From NCBI GenBank assembly GCA_963815125.1, contig CAWFFM010000002.1:1364001-1428000 (forward strand): a stretch of 64,000 bases of DNA. The letters are read 5' to 3'. Every line of letters begins with the position of its first letter. Position 1 is the stretch's first letter. Below are positions 59,438 through 64,000 of this stretch, in pieces. Both the position numbers and the translations under genes were made by a program. This DNA comes from Actinocatenispora sp963815125 (GTDB taxonomy: Bacteria; Actinomycetota; Actinomycetes; Mycobacteriales; Micromonosporaceae). The notes below the pieces were generated by a model. It ran no database searches, was not told where the DNA came from, and saw only the letters and a list, made by a program, of their open reading frames with translations.

Positions 59438-60769
59438 CTACTCCTTCCCCACCGTGGCGGCGGACAGGTCGGTGTTGCGGGAGCCGACCGGCGCCGCCAC
59501 ACGTGCGGCCCGGCCGCTGATCAGCGCACCCCAGTCGTACCCGCTCTCGGCATGCTCGGCGCCGTCGATGCCGGCGATCTCGGCCTCGGCGGACAGCCGG
59601 AACCCGATCGTACGGTCGATGACCTTGCCGATCACCCAGCTCAGGACGAAGGAGTACACCCCGACTGCCAGTACCGCGACCGCCTGCTTGCCCAGCTGAC
59701 CCAGGCCACCGCCGTAGAACAGGCCCTCGGCGCCACCGGTCACGCTCGCAGTGGCCAGCAGGCCGATCAGCAGCGAACCGACCGCGCCCCCGATCAGGTG
59801 CACCCCGACCACGTCCAGCGAATCGTCGAAGCCCAGTCGGTACTTCAGCCCGACCGCCATGGCACAGACCGCTCCACAGACCACGCCGAGCACCACCGAC
59901 ATGAGCGGGTTGAGCGCCGCGCACGCCGGCGTGATACCCACCAGGCCCGCCACGGCACCGGACGCCGCGCCGAGGGTGGTGGCCCGACCGTCCCGGATCC
60001 GTTCCACCAGCAGCCATCCCAGTACCGCCGCAGCGGTGGCGACCTGGGTGTTCATGAACGCGGTGGAGGACAGCCCGTTCGCCGCCACGGCGGAACCGGC
60101 GTTGAAGCCGAACCAGCCGAACCACAGCAGACCCGCGCCCAGCACCACCAGCGGCAGGTTGTGCGGCTTGAAGCGTTCCTTCGGCCAACCGTGCCGCTTG
60201 CCCAGTACCAGGGCGAGTGCCAGACCGGCCGCGCCCGCGTTGACGTGCACCGCGGTCCCGCCGGCGAAGTCCAGTGCACCGAGCCGGTCACCGATCCACC
60301 CGCCGTGACCGCCGTCGAACATGAAGACCCAGTGCGCCACCGGGAAGTACACCACCGTCACCCAGATCGCCGCGAACGCGAGCCAGGCGCCGAACTTCGC
60401 CCGGTCGGCGATGGCACCGGTGATCAGCGCGGGTGTGATCACCGCGAACATCAGTTGGAACGCGGAGAACGCCAGCAACGGGATCGAATCGCCCTTGGCG
60501 CCGGTCACCGCCGCCAGGGTGCCCTTGAGTCCCACGTAGTCGAAGTTGCCGATCAGTCCGTGGAACGAATCGGGACCGAAGGCGAGCGAGTAGCCGTACA
60601 ACACCCACAGGACGCTGACCACCGCGATGGTCGCGAAGCTCATCATGAGCATGTTCAGTACGCTGCGGGCGCGCACCATACCGCCGTAGAAGAATGCCAG
60701 CCCCGGCGTCATGAGCAGTACCAACGCACTGCTCGCGAGCACCCAGGCGGTGTCACCCGAGTTGATCAC
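59438..60769 (-). CDS. amtB: Ammonium transporter AmtB
   Basis: 443 residues from GTG 60769, with GGGGAGGGG upstream; the frame continues to 60871 without support. Eleven membrane segments are expected. Twin pore histidines in GTAVHVNAGAAG and VVGVHLIGGAVG; signature DFAGGTAVH. A GTAAC/GAAAC pair upstream (60856-60883) resembles GlnR-type half sites but is not a full match. Confidence 0.94.
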   Translation of the reverse strand: MINSGDTAWVLASSALVLLMTPGLAFFYGGMVRARSVLNMLMMSFATIAVVSVLWVLYGYSLAFGPDSFHGLIGNFDYVGLKGTLAAVTGAKGDSIPLLAFSAFQLMFAVITPALITGAIADRAKFGAWLAFAAIWVTVVYFPVAHWVFMFDGGHGGWIGDRLGALDFAGGTAVHVNAGAAGLALALVLGKRHGWPKERFKPHNLPLVVLGAGLLWFGWFGFNAGSAVAANGLSSTAFMNTQVATAAAVLGWLLVERIRDGRATTLGAASGAVAGLVGITPACAALNPLMSVVLGVVCGAVCAMAVGLKYRLGFDDSLDVVGVHLIGGAVGSLLIGLLATASVTGGAEGLFYGGGLGQLGKQAVAVLAVGVYSFVLSWVIGKVIDRTIGFRLSAEAEIAGIDGAEHAESGYDWGALISGRAARVAAPVGSRNTDLSAATVGKE

Positions 60770-60855
60770 CCGAGTCCCCTCCCCTGCCGTACCAGGTCCG
60801 GCCTGGCCCGGGCGGCGCTGCCCCTGACCGGACAGCACCACCCTGACGGCGGGGT

Positions 60856-60883
60856 GTTTCATCGACCACACGCCTTGCGTTAC
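60856..60883 (-). promoter_or_regulatory. Possible GlnR-like elements upstream of amtB
   Basis: On the minus strand GTAAC (60879-60883) and GAAAC (60856-60860) occur 87-114 bases before the amtB start, with CGTGT between them. Spacing does not fit the full GTnAC-n6-GAAAC pattern, so this is a weak candidate only. Confidence 0.25.
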
Positions 60884-60974
60884 CAGGGTGTGCCGAGATG
60901 TTTCGAGCCGATGAACGACGCGGAGCGACGGCCGGGGAACGGTGGGGCGTCACCCGGTCACGCCGGACCGACGC

Positions 60975-61763
60975 TCAGCGCATCGCGTACTCCAGGACCT
61001 GCCGCTCGTGGTCGATCAGCCGCAGGTCGCGCATCGGGCGGCGAAGATGTCCCTTGTGCACGATCCGGACGAAGGCCGGCTCGCCGGCCGCCGCCATCCG
61101 GCGGATGCCCTCCACGTGGTCCACGATCCGCTTACGGATCACCCGGATCAGTCGGTGCCGGTCGCGGGGTGTGAGCCCGTACGCGTCGGCGAACATCCGC
61201 AGTCGACGCGGCCGGTTCGGCCTCTTCCAACCCAGGGTGAAGGAGTCCCGGTCACTGAACAGCGGCACCCAGGTCCACGCCGCGTACGCCACGTCGTAGA
61301 TCCGCGATCCCGGGCTGGACAGGTCGAAGTCGATCAGCGCCAGGGTGCCGTCCGGACGCCAGATGACGTTGTGCGGCGCCGCGTCGTGGTGACACACCAC
61401 CTCGGTGTCGGGTGGCGGCGGACCGAACGAGCGCCACACGGCGTTGGGCGGCAACCGGAACCCGTACTGCGCGTCGTGGAACATCCGCAGCATCTTGGCC
61501 ACCGTGACCAGGGCCTCGTCGGTGGCCCAGTGCTCGGCGATCGGGTATTCGCCGCACTCGCCCTCCAGATAGGACAGGACCTCCCGGCCCTGTTCGTCGA
61601 TTCCCAGGGCGCGCGGCGCGCCGGTGAAACCCACCTTCTCCAGGTGTCGGAGCAGGGCATGGACCGCCGGCGTCCAGGGACCGGCGTTACGTCGCACGGT
61701 GTCGCCGACACGCACCACCGTGCTGGTGTTGCCACCGTGCAGTTGGACCTCGTGCTGCGTCAC
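60975..61763 (-). CDS. Aminoglycoside-phosphotransferase-fold kinase
   Basis: 262 residues from GTG 61763. Kinase-like fold with VVCHHDAAPHNVIW (catalytic loop HxDxxxxN, here HHDAAPHN) and LIDFDLSSPGSRIYD (metal Asp). N-terminal VQLHGGNTSTVVRVGDTVRR is the ATP-side lobe. Likely a small-molecule kinase; substrate unknown, resistance not implied. Follows ftsY after 52 bases of tandem repeats. Confidence 0.82.
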   Translation of the reverse strand: MTQHEVQLHGGNTSTVVRVGDTVRRNAGPWTPAVHALLRHLEKVGFTGAPRALGIDEQGREVLSYLEGECGEYPIAEHWATDEALVTVAKMLRMFHDAQYGFRLPPNAVWRSFGPPPPDTEVVCHHDAAPHNVIWRPDGTLALIDFDLSSPGSRIYDVAYAAWTWVPLFSDRDSFTLGWKRPNRPRRLRMFADAYGLTPRDRHRLIRVIRKRIVDHVEGIRRMAAAGEPAFVRIVHKGHLRRPMRDLRLIDHERQVLEYAMR

Positions 61764-61776
61764 CGACCACCCCGGG

Positions 61777-61820
61777 GGTTCAACGTCAACAGGTTCAACG
61801 TCAACAGGTTCAACGTCAAC
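61777..61820. repeat. Triplicated 15-bp block after ftsY
   Basis: GGTTCAACGTCAACA at 61777-61791 and 61792-61806, then the first 14 bases again at 61807-61820. On the minus strand it reads as TGTTGACGTTGAACC units, giving six in-frame TGA codons from the ftsY stop onward and three TTGACG (-35-like) motifs before the kinase start. Confidence 0.9.
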
Positions 61821-63015
61821 TCTGTCCGGCCGGTTCGCCGAGAAGTGCCTCGACGAACTGCCGGGGATCGAAGGGTGCCAGGTCGTCCTTGCCTTCACCC
61901 AGTCCGACAAGTTTGACTGGAATGCCGAGCTTGCGCTGCACGGCGATCACGATGCCGCCCTTGGCGGTGCCATCAAGCTTGGTCAGTACCACCCCGGTGA
62001 CATTCACCACCTCGGTGAACACCTGGGCCTGAGCCAGGCCGTTCTGCCCGGTGGTGGCGTCCAGGATCAGCAACGTCTCGTCCACCGGGCCGTGCTTCTC
62101 CACCACCCGCTTGACCTTGCCCAGTTCGTCCATCAGGCCGACCTTGTTCTGCAGCCGCCCGGCGGTGTCGATCAGCACGGTGTCGACCTTGGTCTCGATA
62201 CCGCGCTGCACCGAGTCGTACGCCACCGACGCCGGGTCCCGGCCCTCCGGCGCGCGGACCACCTCGGCGCCGACCCGCTCGCCCCAGGTGGCGAGCTGGT
62301 CGACCGCGGCGGCGCGGAAGGTGTCCGCCGCACCGAGCAGCACGCTGCGTCCATCGGCCACCAGCACGCGGGCGATCTTGCCACAGGTGGTGGTTTTGCC
62401 GGAACCGTTGACCCCGACCACGAGCACCACCGCGGGCCGGCCCGGGTGCGGCAGGGTCGCCAACGAACGGTCCAGCTCCGGGCCGAGCGCACCGACCAGT
62501 TCGTCGACCAGCAGGCCACGCAGGTCGGCGACCGAACGGGTGCCGAGTACCCGGGTACGCTCCCGCAACCGCTCGACGATCTCGGTGGTCGCGGCGACCC
62601 CGACGTCCGCGGTCAGCAGCGAGTCCTCGATGTCCTCCCAGGTGTCGTCGTCCAGCTTCTCCCGGGACAGCAGGGTCAGCAGGCCCCGGCCGAGCAGGTT
62701 CTGCGACCGGGCGAGCCGGCCCCGCAGCCGTACCATCCGGCCGGCGACCGGCTCCGGCGTCTCGACCTCGGGGGCCACTGCGGCATCCGGGGCGGTCGGC
62801 GCGGTCGGTTCTGCGGTCTGTTCGACCGGCGGCGCCGGTGCCACCTCCGCGGGCGGCGCCGTGGCGGTGGCCGTCCCGGTGGACCCTCCGGTGCTTTCAT
62901 CGGTCCGGTCCGTGGACCCGGTGCGGGTTCGGCGCGCCCTGGGCACCACGAAGGCCAGCAGGCCGGCGAGCGCCAGCAGCACGACGAGCCCGACGGCGAT
63001 GAGCACATACTCCAT
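61816..63015 (-). CDS. ftsY: Signal recognition particle receptor FtsY
   Basis: 399 residues from ATG 63015 with AGGA at good spacing. N-terminal membrane helix (YVLIAVGLVVLLALAGLLAF), an acidic/Pro-rich A domain (about 30-100), and the NG GTPase with VVGVNGSGKTTTCGKIA, ADTFRAAAVDQL, DTAGRLQNK and TKLDGTAKGG. Ends with QFVEALLG. The A-domain linker is shorter than in E. coli, typical for actinobacteria with a real membrane anchor. Confidence 0.95.
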   Translation of the reverse strand: MEYVLIAVGLVVLLALAGLLAFVVPRARRTRTGSTDRTDESTGGSTGTATATAPPAEVAPAPPVEQTAEPTAPTAPDAAVAPEVETPEPVAGRMVRLRGRLARSQNLLGRGLLTLLSREKLDDDTWEDIEDSLLTADVGVAATTEIVERLRERTRVLGTRSVADLRGLLVDELVGALGPELDRSLATLPHPGRPAVVLVVGVNGSGKTTTCGKIARVLVADGRSVLLGAADTFRAAAVDQLATWGERVGAEVVRAPEGRDPASVAYDSVQRGIETKVDTVLIDTAGRLQNKVGLMDELGKVKRVVEKHGPVDETLLILDATTGQNGLAQAQVFTEVVNVTGVVLTKLDGTAKGGIVIAVQRKLGIPVKLVGLGEGKDDLAPFDPRQFVEALLGEPAGQS

Positions 63016-63176
63016 GTGCAGAATCCTGACAGACGCGCGCCGCAGGCTTGCGCGCACTCCGTCGCTCCGCGTGGCGCACCTCACCAGGTGGGTCGCTCAT
63101 CGACCGGACGGCCGGATTCCCTCGCCTCCCGGCGTGGCGAGGTGTCAGAGCTGTCGGATCGGGGAATGAGGCGCTC

Positions 63177-64000
63177 GTGAACGGATCTGCGCGGGACGCG
63201 TCCCAGGGACCACTGCTCCTCGGACCAGTACTACGTCGGGTGACCGAGACCACGGCCAGCATCTGGGTGGAGACCAGCGGGCCGGCCAGGGTCGAGGTCC
63301 GGGCGGGTGATCGGAACGCCACGGCGCGTACCTTCACCGCCTTCTCGCACCACTATGCGCTGGTACTCCTCACCGGGCTGCAGCCCGGTGAGGACCTGCC
63401 GTACCAGGTACTGGTGGACGACCAGCAGGTCTGGCCGCCGAGCGATTCGGCCTTCCCGCCGAGCCGCATCCGGACCGTGACGACCGAGCACGACACACCG
63501 GTACGGGTGATCTTCGGCTCCTGCCGTGAGGGGTCGCCGCGTACCGACGACAGCTACCCACCGGACGCGCTGGACACCTACGCCCGGATGCTCGTGGACA
63601 CCGAACAGGGCCCACGGCAGCGCCCCGACCTCCTGCTGATGCTCGGCGACCAGGTGTACGCCGACGAGACTTCCCCAGCGACGCAACGGTTCCTCGAGCA
63701 GCGTCGGGAGGACAGCGGCGCCGGCACCGCGGTACCCCCGCAGGACGAGGTCGGCGACTTTGAGGAGTACACCCGCCTGTACTACGAGTCGTGGCAGGAT
63801 CCGGAGATCCGGTGGCTGCTGTCCACCGTCCCGACCGCGATGATCTTCGATGACCACGAGATCGTCGACGACTGGAACACCTCTGCGCCCTGGCGGGAGA
63901 CGATCGGCCGGCAGCCGTGGTGGCACCGGCGGATCACCGGCGGTATCGCCTCGTACTGGATCTACCAGCACCTGGGAAACCTGACTCCGGAGGAGATCCG
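63177..64000 (+). CDS. PhoD-like alkaline phosphatase, cut by window edge
   Basis: First 274 codons from GTG 63177 (GAATGAGG upstream). N-terminal beta domain with LLGPVLRRVTETTASIWVE, then metallophosphatase motifs FGSCREGSP, LLMLGDQVYADET and the strong MIFDDHEIVDDWN. No signal peptide in this start, so it may be cytosolic or use a later start. Hydrolyses phosphodiesters or monoesters with Ca/Fe. Runs off the right end. Confidence 0.86.
   Translation, partial: MNGSARDASQGPLLLGPVLRRVTETTASIWVETSGPARVEVRAGDRNATARTFTAFSHHYALVLLTGLQPGEDLPYQVLVDDQQVWPPSDSAFPPSRIRTVTTEHDTPVRVIFGSCREGSPRTDDSYPPDALDTYARMLVDTEQGPRQRPDLLLMLGDQVYADETSPATQRFLEQRREDSGAGTAVPPQDEVGDFEEYTRLYYESWQDPEIRWLLSTVPTAMIFDDHEIVDDWNTSAPWRETIGRQPWWHRRITGGIASYWIYQHLGNLTPEEI

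Noticed and set aside
58559..61174. 871-residue plus-strand frame opposite glnD-glnK-amtB
   Set aside because: Shadow; the minus strand has complete, coupled, well-known genes.
1..64000. tRNA, rRNA, insertion sequences, prophage, integrative elements
   Set aside because: No cloverleaf-like CCA-ended segment, transposase, integrase other than XerC, or terminal repeats were recognised by eye; a tRNAscan run would be decisive.

Overview
This is a high-GC, gene-dense chromosomal window from an actinomycete (Actinomycetota). The core order rpsP-khpA-rimM-trmD-rplS-lepB-rnhB-DUF2469-yraN-comM-dprA-xerC and the block rpsB-tsf-pyrH-frr-cdsA-rlmN ... dxr-rip1-ispG-GNAT are classic for this phylum. 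An archaeal-type short ProS, a mycobacterial-type ArgA and a UDP-MurNAc hydroxylase (NamH), which makes N-glycolyl muramic acid, point towards the glycolylated-wall actinomycetes. Micromonosporaceae is my best guess, by inference. I see no tRNA, rRNA, CRISPR, IS element or prophage. Apart from the two edge genes (a truncated LuxR-type regulator at 1 and a PhoD-like phosphatase at 63177) every gene is complete.

Layout. 1-10.5 kb is mixed: a large LuxR/MalT-type ATPase, an unrecognised glycine/tryptophan-repeat exported protein, a MerR regulator, nadA with a divergent NrtR-type regulator, a VIT1-like transporter, map, a gamma-glutamylcyclotransferase-fold gene and a RecQ helicase fused to a phosphoribosyltransferase-like domain. 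10.5-14.7 kb is a gamma-glutamylation catabolic cassette (SDR, aldehyde dehydrogenase, glutamine-synthetase-like ligase) followed by argA. 15-20.4 kb holds the MEP isoprenoid genes ispG and dxr with the Rip1 intramembrane protease between them. 20.4-24.8 kb is a lipid-glycerol divergon (alkyl-DHAP-synthase-like oxidase / TetR / GlpD-like dehydrogenase). NamH, a small membrane protein and a repeat-rich DivIVA-like protein follow.

28.6-36 kb is the translation and envelope block rlmN, cdsA, frr, pyrH, tsf, rpsB, all on the minus strand, with strong hairpins between rpsB, tsf and pyrH. 36-44 kb contains two aminotransferases, an M23 peptidase and the DNA-processing cluster yraN-comM-dprA-xerC. 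44.5-50 kb is DUF2469, rnhB, two signal peptidases, rplS, trmD, rimM, khpA and rpsP. 50-55 kb is accessory metabolism plus proS. 55-63 kb holds both SRP GTPases (ffh, ftsY) flanking the nitrogen-sensing operon amt-glnB(K)-glnD.

The signals I find least explained are: the 18-residue-period Gly/Trp exported protein (2632-3006); a leaderless, apparently autorepressed nrtR start (5073-5113); the 17-bp gap between divergent start codons with a TetR half-site pair (22093-22130); a perfect AT-rich palindrome midway between two divergent genes (36021-36040); a roughly 64-residue insertion in XerC; and a 15-bp triplicated block that places six in-frame stops after ftsY (61777-61820). All functional assignments are from reading motifs; no database search was run.
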